A stretch of 64,000 bases of DNA. It comes from Clitoria ternatea. Taxonomy: Eukaryota > Streptophyta > Magnoliopsida > Fabales > Fabaceae. Both the position numbers and the translations under genes were made by a program. The notes beneath the pieces are model-generated. The model did not search any database. It was given only the letters and a program-made list of their open reading frames with translations, and was not told where the DNA came from. Of the stretch, positions 1 through 9,233 are shown piece after piece. Location of the stretch: positions 121,722,501 to 121,786,500 of the forward strand of contig CM075669.1 in assembly GCA_037962975.1 (NCBI GenBank), written 5' to 3'. Positions within the stretch are counted from its first letter, which is position 1. Every line of letters starts with the position of its first letter.

Positions 1-880
1 AAACGAAAAATCAAACTGGGGCATCGAGGTCATTGTCGAATTATGTCCTCAGAAGCAAAATCAGAAGATGAACATGAAGTCGTGAGAAAGAATCAAGATT
101 CATTGCTCTCAGGAAATCGCAGGAGGATTCACGAGCCTTCCCTTTTCCATTGTCACATCTATTTATTTTACATTGCTTTCATCACCACTGTACATACATA
201 ATGTTCATAAATAAAATTTTTCCTTCTTCCTACATGTGTTCATGACTAATTTCATAAATAGACAAGTTTTTGCCTAAGAAAATTTTTGAAAAAGACAAAA
301 CACAAGAGTTATGAGGAACAAAATGCATACTAATGCCAGACCTTACCTCAGATAAGCACAACCAACTCCGCTAGGCAAGCTCACCGAAGTCGGAAGTCAC
401 TGTTATTTTGTCCATGAGTTACTTCAAAGCCAGTCACTAAGGGGGTTCACCTGTAAGTCTTGATTTGTTTTATACTACTCACTTTCCTGTTAAGGGGTAG
501 CCAGGATCCATGATCTAAAAGCGGGTATTCACCAAAATCCCCCAGCAGACCCAACATTCATCCCCAAGGGGAACGCAGACTGAGAATTCCTCCCGAGGAA
601 AACCATAAAATGGACTCAACTCTCCCCAATCAGAATACTTCCTAATCAGATTTAGAAAAACCTAGTTATCCCCAGCGGAATCACCTTTCTGACGGAACCA
701 CGATAGCCGAAATCCAGCCATGCCTTTCCTCCCCCAGAGGGACAACACTTTTCCCCAATGAAGTCGCCCCTCCAGTAATAGCCGAATGCCAGCTATATCT
801 TTCTCCCCCAGAGGAACTACACTCTTCCCTAATGAGTTCATCCTTACCAAAATAGCACCCATCACATTCTTCTCATCAAA
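1..880. other. Non-coding repeat-rich flank
   Basis: No gene is supported here. Between about 700 and 850 there are two imperfect copies of a unit of roughly 75 bp containing CCCCCAGAGG and TTCCC-AATGA blocks. These look like a degenerate prelude to the tandem arrays that follow. Short open frames on both strands are low-complexity by-products of these repeats. Confidence 0.5.
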
Positions 881-888
881 CAGCTCAA

Positions 889-1480
889 ACTGGGGCATCT
901 CCCCAGATTTCTCTTGTTCCAGTCAAGGGGCAGTACCCCGAATCACCAAAAAGCTCAAATTGGGGCATCACCCCAGGTCTCCCCTCTTTCACTCAAAGGG
1001 CAATACCCCAAGATTCTTTCAATCGTCTCAAACTGGGGTATCACCCCAAGTTTATCTCTTTCACTCAAGGGGCAGTACCCCTGAAACTTTCAGTCTTTCC
1101 AAAAACTAGGGCATCACCCTGGGTTCCTCCCTGTCAAGGGGCAATACCCCTGAAACTTTTAGTCTTTCCAAAAACTGGGGCATCTCCCTAGATTTCTCTT
1201 CCGGTCAAGGGGAAATACCTTGAATTTCCAAACAGCTCAGACTGGGGCATCACCCCAGATCTCTCTCCCAGTCGAGGGGCAGTACCCTGAATTTCCTGAT
1301 AAACTCAAACTGGGGCATCACCCCAGGTTTTTCTCTGTCAAGGGGCAGCACCCCTAACTTTTTCAGTATTTCCAAAAGCTGGGGCATCACCCCAGACCTT
1401 TTCTCTTTCAGTCAAGGGGCAGTCCCCCAAGATTCTTTCAGTCCTTTCGAACTGGGGCATCACCCCAAGGCTCTAAATCA
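889..1480. repeat. Tandem array, about 70-bp unit, nine copies
   Basis: The block CTGGGGCATCACCCC recurs at about 890, 960, 1033, 1106, 1175, 1242, 1310, 1379 and 1452, a spacing of 65-75 bp. Each unit also carries TCAAGGGGCAGTACCCC. Both blocks are partly self-complementary (GGGGCATCACCCC, GGGGCAGTACCCC), so each unit can form small hairpins. Retroelements of the Tat/Ogre type are known to carry tandem repeats near their 3' end. That would fit the coiled-coil frame at 2611-4225 if it is read on the minus strand toward this array, but the link is inference. Confidence 0.8.
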
Positions 1481-1514
1481 AGGTTAATTTGGACGAGATG
1501 TCCTGTTAACCTCC

Positions 1515-1975
1515 TCACTTTTACTTTTCCTATCAACCAGAGGCAACACCCTCACTTTTACTTTTCCTATCAACTGAGAGGCAACACCCTCACTTTACTT
1601 TTCCTGTCAACCGAGAGGCAACACTCTTACCTTTACTTTCCTGTCAATCGAGAGGCAACACCCTCACTTTTACTTTTCCTGTCAACCGAGAGGCAACACC
1701 CTCACTTTACTTTTCCTATCAACCGAGAGGCAACACCCTTATTTTACCTTTCTGTCAACCGAGAGGCAACACCCTCATTTTACTTTTCCTGTCAACTGAG
1801 AGGCAACACCCTCACTTTTACTTTTCCTATCAACCGAGAAGTAACACCCTCACTTTACTTTTCCTGTCAACTGAGAGGCAACACCCTCACTTTACTTTTC
1901 CTATCAATCGAGAGGCAACACCCTCATTTTACCTTTCTGTCAACCAGGAGGCAACACCCTCACCCTTTCTTTACT
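1515..1975. repeat. Tandem array, 37-bp unit, about 12 copies
   Basis: The block GAGAGGCAACACCCTCA recurs with GCAACA at about 1581, 1618, 1655, 1693, 1730, 1766 and 1803 and onward, a spacing of 36-38 bp. The rest of each unit is pyrimidine-rich (CTTTACTTTTCCTGTCAAC). The array directly follows the 70-bp array and its unit is unrelated. No coding frame persists through it. Confidence 0.85.
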
Positions 1976-2144
1976 GTCAGCTAAAAGGGAAATACCCAGT
2001 CAACCACTTCTTGCCGAAACAGGGACATTACCCTGACAAAAAAAAAGAGATCCGATGTTGACACCGACCTGAGGAGGATTTCAATCAGTATTTCCTCAAC
2101 ACCCAAGGTTAAGGATGAAAAGAAGTAGGACGGCATCCAAGAAT

Positions 2145-2345
2145 AGTGCCATGACCCCTACGTCGGCTAGGATCAGATGCACGATTCGATTTGAATTTTG
2201 GTCATAAGGGACGATGTCACATTCCTTACACCGATTGTGACTCAATTGAAGTCATAAAGGACGGTGTCATGACCCCTGCGTCGGTTAGAATTAGATGTAC
2301 TTGTTCGATTTGAACTTTGGTCATAAGGGACGATGTTAAGAATTC
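2145..2345. repeat. Two copies of a ~119-bp repeat
   Basis: ATGACCCCTACGTCGGCTAG at about 2151 recurs at about 2269 with two changes. GGTCATAAGGGACGATGT at about 2203 recurs about 119 bp later. Partial echoes (AAGGACGGTGT, ACATCGGT) continue to about 2510. It lies between the tandem arrays and the 3' end of the minus-strand coiled-coil frame. Confidence 0.65.
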
Positions 2346-2610
2346 AATTCAGTTGGCCTATTAAAGGACGATGTTGGTTTAAATTGTGCCATCAATTCTA
2401 CATCGGTCGAAAAACTAAAGGACGGTGTGGTTTTAGTGGTTCGGATCCAATTTCCGGACTGTGAACGGTGCTTAGACGATGTTATCTCAAGCTGTTATTC
2501 ATTATACATCGGTTATAAGTCAATTGGCATTGGGAATTAAAAAACAGAGGCAGATGTGAAAAATTTACTTTATTAAAAAGAAAGGGGGCATTGTGGCCGT
2601 ACAAAAAGTC

Positions 2611-4225
2611 TTAACTTTGGAGCCTATCCCGGAACAAGGCTATCAAAAAGGAAAAATTTGAGTTCCTAATGCTTGGGGAGTCCGGCCCAGCGACAGTAGC
2701 TGTCCTCTCGGAATCTTCTGACACCGTCCTCAGCTCCATACTTTGGCCCGTGGGGAGAGGCAGAGGTTCATAAGGAACATCCTCAGGTTCCACTGCCTGA
2801 CCCCGGTCCATAGCATATAACTGCCCACCATGAAACTCATAGTAGACACCTATACCATTCAGGTTAAGCTGCACAGTGAAATTCCGGTGTATAACTTGAC
2901 GAATGGCAGATCTGAAGGCGACATCGGCTAATTCTAAGAATTCAGCCATCTCCTCATCAATTTCACGTCGTTCTTGGGCTTGAGCCTCCTTCACAGCAGC
3001 AACCTCGGCTACCAGCTCTTTATTTTTCTTCTCCACCTCGGCCCGTCCAGCCAAGGCTTCATCCAATTTAGCCTGAAGAGCCTTAAGAGCGTCCTCTGAA
3101 GCCTTGTGCTTAGCCTCAGCCTCATTCGCCCTCTTAGCAGCCGAGTTGTACACCGAAGTAAGTTCGGCCAAATCCTTCTGGCTCTTAGCCAAGGCAGTCT
3201 GAGCCTCCGCTCTTTGGGCTTGGGCCTCTTTCATCCGGTCTAGGCATTGTTTGGCCTCAAGACCAGAGTAGTAAGACTTCCCCAAGAAGTTGAGGACCCC
3301 GGCCGCCTCGACCAAGTTGAAGAGGGCTCCCTGGACAGCATTTTTCACCTCGGGAGCTGGGAGATCGTCCTTTAATTTGAAGGGGATTTGGAAACGAGCC
3401 GGTGTCTCCCTGATGCATTGTAAAAACTCCGAGACACCAAAGTTACAGTGGGGCGCTGAGGCATCGGCTGGCTGAGTCCGGTCCAAGGCATTATTTACAT
3501 CACTGGTAACCTATTCCTCCTCGTGCTGTCCCTCCACCCCGGCCTCTGTCCTCTGGGCCTTGTGCTTCTTGACCCTCGAACCTTGGCCAGAGTGGTTGCG
3601 CTTCCTCCCCTTATCTTGGGCCGCGTCAGCTGGACCCAATGCCAAGTTTGCAACCCTGTCCGCTGGGATGCTCACAAGCTTGGCCGCTGTACGCCTTGGG
3701 TCACCTGATTCTCCACATCAGCTACAGCAGTGTTCCTAGCTTCGGCCGCTTCCTGGAGTTTCTTGAGAATGTTGATCCGAGCCATTTCGCCTGAAAAGAA
3801 AAGAAACCATTGTCAACACTGGTATATAAAAAACATACTTTTTTTGGAGAAATCTACCTAAGTAAGTATCTTGGCGAGACTCTGTCCCGAGGAGGTTTTT
3901 GCAGGAAATCTTGGCAAGGCAAGAGTAGCCCTTCAGAGCATCCAAGACTTTTTTGGACTCCGTCAACAAAACACTCTCACTGACGGAGTAGGCGTTGCTG
4001 GTCAGGAGGAAGTGTTCGTGAGTCCAGCCGGTGTAAAACTTCCTGGAAAAATCTGAATTCTCCTAGAATACCGATCTTCCTGCATTAACCTCAACCTTGA
4101 CGTAGGAGTGTTTGAAGCTAACTCCGTCCGTCTTGGCTGACTCGGTGTAGTTCTCGAAATTTACAACCTTGGCATCACACCGGAGGTTGATAAATTCGAG
4201 GCCCCCTCCTTGGTTACCCCGGCGC
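2611..4225 (-). pseudogene. Broken two-exon coiled-coil gene, probably retroelement-derived
   Basis: Read on the minus strand. Exon 1 is about 4225-3858 and exon 2 is 3790-2611. The 67-base intron (3857-3791) has a GT donor and a pyrimidine-rich CAG acceptor. Joining them keeps the frame across DTYL-GEMARINILKK. Exon 2 encodes a basic segment (KGRKRNHSGQ, VKKHK), then a heptad-rich coiled coil of about 120 residues with many Ala, Glu and Lys, then an acidic proline-containing tail. Three lesions are visible: a stop near 4070, a frameshift near 3700, and a TAG just upstream of the long frame beginning at 3486. The architecture resembles plant proteins annotated as putative gypsy-type transposon ORFs, but I see no diagnostic catalytic motif. 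It could instead be a decayed host gene. The tandem repeats just downstream support a retroelement origin. Confidence 0.5.
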
Positions 4226-5106
4226 ATCACCCTGTATTATAATTGGTTGAAATCTTTAATTTATTGAAAATTCCTTTTCACTAGTTTATTCATGTTTTAG
4301 AATTGTTAAAAAAATTACAAGTTTTTCTAAAATAATGTTGTGTTAGACCCCTCATCCTACTTAAAGCAACATATTCATGGATTAGCATGGGAACAAAATT
4401 GAATAAGAGTTAGAGGTTTGACGCAATTGTTGCAGGATGAGATTTTACCTAGGTTGTGACCTCGACTCAATAATGGTTATTGTGTCGGTTATGCCATTAT
4501 TTCCTAATTAAAATTAAAAAATTCCATCAAAATTAACACTTATAAATGGACGACTTATCCTTTTGAGTGCATTTACTTTGCCAAGATTTTCTCCTTCTTC
4601 GTTGTTCGAGAGATATGTCAGTGCCAATCATAAAGCTTATTTGTTCAACTTCATCCTTTCTTAAGGTATTGTCTTACCATTCTTTTGGGAAAAAACAATT
4701 TCTGAAGTTGGACGACAATGACATTGGAAGTTCTTTGGGAGTGAGTCTGAGTTAACCACTATCACCATTATCTGGTCCAATGCCTTTGGTGCCCTAGGAT
4801 GGTGGTCGATGATTGACATACTTCATTGTCTAGCCTCTGCTCCATTAAAGTAATTGGGCTTGAAAGAAATCATAAGAGCTTATATATATAGTGTTTTCTT
4901 CTTCTTCATGTCCTTTTGTGAATCATTTAATGTCGAGTTTATCTTGGACATCCTCTCTTAAATCTTTTTTTCTTCTAGTTCCTTTCATGGAGAAACTATC
5001 GAGTTTGTTGTTGATTATTAAGCTTATCATATTTTCATTGTCAAAAATTACCTCAAGCTTGTATTTTTTTATTAAAATACTATCATTTTCATAAATATTA
5101 AGTATG
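4226..5106. other. AT-rich stretch with no supported gene
   Basis: The sequence is AT-rich and unique-looking between the coiled-coil pseudogene and the gypsy insertion. The short plus-strand frames at 4567-4755 and 4891-5094 lack recognisable domains and are hydrophobic or serine-rich low-complexity translations. I see no RNA gene, repeat or terminal motif here. Confidence 0.5.
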
Positions 5107-5665
5107 AGGTATGTAACATCCCTGATGTTTCAATGAGAATTATAAAAATGGAAAATTTTAGTAAATGTTTTAGAAATTTTATTTAGTATTTGTTCTGTCT
5201 GAGCCGGAGTCGGGAAATCCGGTGTCGGGATCGGTCTCAGAACCGTGGGCAGACGGGGTTGAAGATCGGATGTACAAGGGAGAACAGACAGAGAGGTACG
5301 GTCTTGGACTAACCGGTGTGAGGAGAGCGCCTCACTCGGAGCTATAGCCCAGATCAACCTCTTATAATGACTGAAACAACGGGTGTACGCAACCAAGAGG
5401 TGAGAGCGGATGAGAGATCCAGCCTCTCAAGCAGTAGCTTGGATTTTCGAGGTGTGGGCACTATGTTGGAATGCCGGTTGGCCGGTATTCAGACTGGGCC
5501 TATACTCTTGCGAAGTATTAGAGAATTGTAGATAATTAAACATTGTGGCAATAAATAAGTGTAGTTGATTTGATAACTATAAAAGAGTTCAGTGTGGTGA
5601 AGTTGATTAAAATTTAATAAGAATGCAAATAAAATAAGGGAAAAGGCGATCTTACCCCTGAGCTT

Positions 5666-5678
5666 TATATATAAAAGG
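5666..5678 (+). promoter_or_regulatory. LTR TATA box (5' LTR)
   Basis: TATATATAAAAGG lies about 550 bp inside the LTR and is followed by a long C/T-rich tract, typical of a plant LTR promoter and leader. The same motif is kept in the 3' LTR at about 13169-13181. Transcription would be expected to start about 30 bp downstream, near 5700. That start is inferred. Confidence 0.65.
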
Positions 5679-5841
5679 AAATTCCTTCTCTCCCCTCTTC
5701 ATTATTTACGAACTTCTTCTTTTGATCTGTTCCCTCTTCTTCGTTTTCTCCTCTCTTGTCGCTGAGTTGCATGCGCTGGAATAGGACTTCATTCGTGTCT
5801 GAACTTCAATCGAACCCCATTCCTGTGATCGAGGCTTCAAG

Positions 5842-6924
5842 GTGAGCCCACTAATCCGTTTTATTTGTGACCCCTTATCTCTTTCGTTCTCTGGCGGTCA
5901 AGGGCCATGCATGGCTGTATTCGAGTCCGTTCTCCACTCCTTTGGTGAGTGTGAGCCCAAATACGGTTTATAAACTAAGGGCGTTGAAGTAACGGGCTTT
6001 ACCTTTTGATCCGTAGGTAGTAGGTTAAGCAACGGAAGACTGCGTGACGGAACTGAGACTGCGAACCCAGTGCTCAGAGGAAGGAATCGACACAGGGAGC
6101 AGATTATTGAAGCGTGGAACCAAGGTAAGGGGGGGTGTTCGGGTTATAATTAATTAGAATAGGACTTACTTCTTATCCGGGCCGTTGAGTGGTGTAAACA
6201 GGTTAAGAAAATGTTATTGAACATAGTTGTATGTTTGCGCTTGTACATATGTGACTATGTATACCGATCAGTTGAGGATCGGGTGTGTGGTTGAGTTTAT
6301 CATGTTATGACTTTGAAATATTTAATGTCGAAATGATCGGTGTTAAGTGAATTTGGGTTGGCAAGCAGGTCACCCGAGTGATGAGAAGTTGATGATAATG
6401 TGTTAAATGTGAATTGTTGAATGACTATGTGGTGTGGGATGACCGACGGTATATGATAGCCCCTTATTTTCGGCTCCCGTGGTTTTTGTGCCCAGTTGAG
6501 CTACCCAGTGGTCGAGGTGGAGAGTCAAGCAGGACTCGGTGAACCAAGTAGGGTTCACGGGGTGTCAAGTAGGACCCCCAGCTGAAGGCCAATCCTTTAG
6601 TATCTGGATACTAGGAGTCAGATTGTATGAGAGTCAGTGGTGATTGTGATGAATGTGATGTAATTGCCTAGTTTGGGTTAATATGTTTATCGTATGTAAT
6701 GCGCTATGTTTCTGAGTGCAATTTGATAGATCTCCAAGTGAAAAGTTGACATATTTAATAAGTATGAATTGACTCCTTGATGATTGTAAATAATGTAGTT
6801 GTTGAGTAAACTGTTATGATTTTCGAATAATGCTTAATGTATATATATATATATATATATGTTAAATTCCATTCTATATTAATTACAATGCCAAACACCC
6901 ACCTTTGCTGTTGTTTCAATTTAG
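5842..6924 (+). promoter_or_regulatory. Splice-site-like signals inside the LTR leader
   Basis: Downstream of the TATA box is a strong donor-like site, TTCAAG/GTGAGCCC, at 5842. An acceptor-like GATCCGTAG/G ends at 6016. A second donor, AACCAAG/GTAAGG, is at 6125. A pyrimidine-rich acceptor, TTGTTTCAATTTAG, ends at 6924. This suggests a leader of three short exons within the LTR. All of these sites are kept in the 3' LTR. Other long LTRs in this window carry comparable GAG/GTAAG donors after a similar C/T-rich leader (15985, 20213, 46170, minus strand near 57892). Use of these sites is inferred; only the consensus matches are seen. Confidence 0.4.
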
Positions 6925-7236
6925 TAACCAGTGACAGGGAGGAGGGAGGAGCCATGGAGTCGCGCCAAGGGGGAGATCGATGCCAGGGCCCGAGTGACTT
7001 TGAGTGATTCAATAGAGTTATATGTGTGTATGATTAATTTCTGAGTGTTATTATTAGCTGTGTGTTAACTAAGACTGAATCGGATACAAATCTGCATTTT
7101 AAAATACATTACTGCCTATTTATATGCTCTCATGATTACTATGGCAACTCGTTAGCTAACAGAATCGTCCCCGAATGAGGAGTAATCAAGCGAGTCGGAA
7201 AGGTTAGGATGTTCCTAGTGGGATTGACTGGGAGAG

Positions 7237-7530
7237 GATTCCGAGTGAGGGAATGTATAGAGATTCCGAGTGAGGAGGAATTAGACATTCCGAGTGGGAA
7301 ATTTGAATTTCTTCCGAGAGAAGTGAGGATAGAGTATTCACCGAGTGAGGATATCCGGAGAAGCAATAGACGAGTGAAAGAAGTGAATTATTCCGAGGGA
7401 GTTGTAGTCGGACGAAGCCTCCTAAGTGAGGAGTAGTAACGAGTCAAATGAGGAATATCCGAGTGAATAGAAGTGGTGTGTTTTCCGAGTGAAACCCATT
7501 TGCCGAGTAAACCATTTTTCCGGGTGAAAT
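7237..7530 (+). repeat. Degenerate CCGAGTGA array in the LTR
   Basis: The motif TTCCGAGTGA or close variants starts at about 7241, 7266, 7290, 7314, 7341, 7370, 7393, 7459, 7485, 7503 and 7520, spaced mostly 17-29 bp. The same array lies in the 3' LTR near 14755-15045. Intervening bases are not conserved between units. The array keeps one plus-strand frame open (7209-7436), which is not evidence for a protein. Confidence 0.6.
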
Positions 7531-7580
7531 CTCTCGGGAGTCAGTTAGTGTGTATTATTCGCTCAAATTTCAGGAAGGTA

Positions 7581-7654
7581 TTCGCCCAAGCGAGTCGACG
7601 CTCGCTTAAGCGACTCTCGGGTCGTTTAGGTACCTTGGGGTTCGCTCACGTGAG
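7581..7654 (+). repeat. Short palindrome series (TTCGCCCAAGCGAG type)
   Basis: Palindrome-like 14-mers start at 7581 (TTCGCCCAAGCGAG), 7601 (CTCGCTTAAGCGAC) and 7641 (TTCGCTCACGTGAG), i.e. 20 and 40 bp apart. The last ends 330 bp before the LTR end. It is a short relative of the long arrays at 18112-18661 and 22742-23223. The 3' LTR copy (about 15098-15171) has drifted slightly (CTCGCTTAAGAGAC). Confidence 0.65.
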
Positions 7655-7986
7655 TGATCCCTGTTTTTCTCCTCTTTCCCCTCTGTCTTCTTTTCCTTCC
7701 TCCGCTCTTCTTCTCTCGTCGCTCCTAATTCTGCTTGGTCAAATGAGGTATCTCCAATCGGATATTACCTTGCGTTCGTTTCATCAGTATTTCAAGGGTA
7801 ATTAACGCCATTACGTATTAGGAGCGGGTGAAGCAGTTTCTGATCGGTTGTCAGTTTCATTGGGTTAAGAGAAATAAATGTTATTTTTTCATTAAGACTT
7901 AAATATTTATTTAAAGCGAAAAATTTATTGCGAAAATTAATTAATTAAATATAAATAAATGTAAATTTGGATTAGGATGTTACACT

Positions 7987-7998
7987 TGGTATCAGAGC
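7987..7998 (+). other. Primer-binding site (initiator tRNA-Met)
   Basis: TGGTATCAGAGC begins two bases after the 5' LTR ends. It is the standard plant retrotransposon site complementary to the 3' end of initiator tRNA-Met, where minus-strand DNA synthesis starts. Confidence 0.95.
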
Positions 7999-8216
7999 GG
8001 TTCTTTCTAGAGCCGGGTGTATGGGTCGATCTAGTGATTGTGTGAGTCTTATGAAGGCTGATTGTGTTCCATTGTATTGTGTTTTGTTGTGCGGCTTGGC
8101 ATCGTTCCCTTGGCACTCCACTGGCGTAGTATTCTATGTATCTAAGGTAAATTTCCGACTCCCTGGCTGACCTTGGTTATTAATAGTGATATGTTTACTC
8201 ATTGTAGAATTACTAA

Positions 8217-9233
8217 ATGGCCGAAGGAACTAGTTCCAGGGGAGGAGATGATTTCTTCTCTAAATTTACTCAGCTGATGAGTAGGACCGAGTCCGGTCCC
8301 ACTCTGGATAAATTCCTGAAAAGGAATCCTCCGGTCTACAAAGGGGGACATGATTATGACGGGGCATACATTTGGATCAGGGATATTGAGTAGGTCTTTG
8401 AGTATTTTGAGTGCTCAGAAGAGCAAAAGGTTTTATTTGCTACTTACCAACTAAAAGATGAGGCTAGAGTATGGTGGTCCCGAGTGAAGGTGCAGATGAA
8501 CGCAGCAAATGAGCCGTTAGTATGGGTAAATTTCCGAAGGAGGTTCCTTGTTAAGTACTTCCCGGATAACTACAAAATCTGGAAGGAAATGGAATTTCTG
8601 AAGTTGGACAAGTACACCAGCAAGTTCGACGAGCTGTGTGATTTTTACCACCCTTTCTCGTTAGAAGGGACTGAGGGCAACAAGTGTGCCAAATATGAAG
8701 CTGGACTACAGATTGAACTCTATAGTGTAATCGTACCGATGGAGATTAGGGACTACCCGACCCTGGTGAACAAAGCAAGACTGACTGAAGAGGTATAGTT
8801 ACAGAGGACGTCCCAGCCGAGAGATAAAAAGCCACTGAAGGCGAAAGGATTCAGCTTCAAGAGGATGGGTCAATTCTTCTGGGGCGGCAAGTCTTCTGCT
8901 ACCTCCTCATCCTCTTCCGGTCGGGGTTCCACTGGTCGGTCGGGTAATCCTTCTGGTAGTCGTGCATGCTACAATTATGGTCAGGAAGGTCACATTGCCA
9001 AACATTGTCAAGCCAATCAAATTGTGTGCTTCCAGTGCGGACAGCCAGGGCACCTCAGGCCCGATTGCCCTCAGAGGCAGCAGCAGGGTAGGCAGGGCAA
9101 CCGAGCTATCTCTTCTGGAACTCGGGGTGCCAACTTTCCGAGAGGAGGCAGGAATGGAGCTGGTAGAGGAAACCAACAATCGGGAAGATCTGATGCCCAG
9201 TCCAGTGGTGCCCAGAACGCCATGACCGGGTGA
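8217..9233 (+). pseudogene. gypsy gag (capsid/nucleocapsid), interrupted
   Basis: The start chosen is the ATG at 8217 (MAEGTSSRGG). The capsid-like part has the chromovirus pattern LKDEARVWW and FRRRFLVKYFP. Two CCHC zinc knuckles follow. The first reads CYNYGQEGHIAKHC and has lost its second cysteine (Cys to Tyr); the second, CFQCGQPGHLRPDC, is intact. In-frame stops lie at 8391, 8796 and 9231. In chromoviruses gag and pol usually share one frame, and here the gag frame continues past 9233 into the protease start. These stops are therefore lesions, not the natural gag end. The protein would coat and package element RNA. Confidence 0.9.

Larger units (their letters stand above)
5112..7984 (+). 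repeat. 5' LTR of the gypsy element (2.87 kb)
   Basis: The ends are TGTAACATCC and ATGTTACA. It matches the 3' LTR block for block once the nested 3.66-kb insertion is removed there (about 2.89 kb). Inside it, in order, are a TATA box at 5666, a pyrimidine-rich leader with splice-site-like sequences (5842-6924), an (AT)n tract at about 6839-6860, a CCGAGTGA array (7237-7530) and three spaced palindromes (7581-7654). It is unusually long for this superfamily. Short open frames, such as the one at 7209-7436, are by-products of the internal repeats. Confidence 0.95.

Noticed and set aside
4567..5094. Short hydrophobic frames upstream of the gypsy element
   Set aside because: Low-complexity Leu/Ser/Phe translations in AT-rich DNA with no supporting motif or context.
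7209..7436. 75-codon plus-strand open frame in the gypsy LTR, also partly open in the 3' LTR
   Set aside because: The frame is kept open by the CCGAGTGA repeat. It has no domain, and it is shortened in the second LTR.
8907..9179. Frames on the other strand and in other phases over the gag nucleocapsid region
   Set aside because: Explained by the biased composition of the Gly/Ser/Arg-rich nucleocapsid segment.
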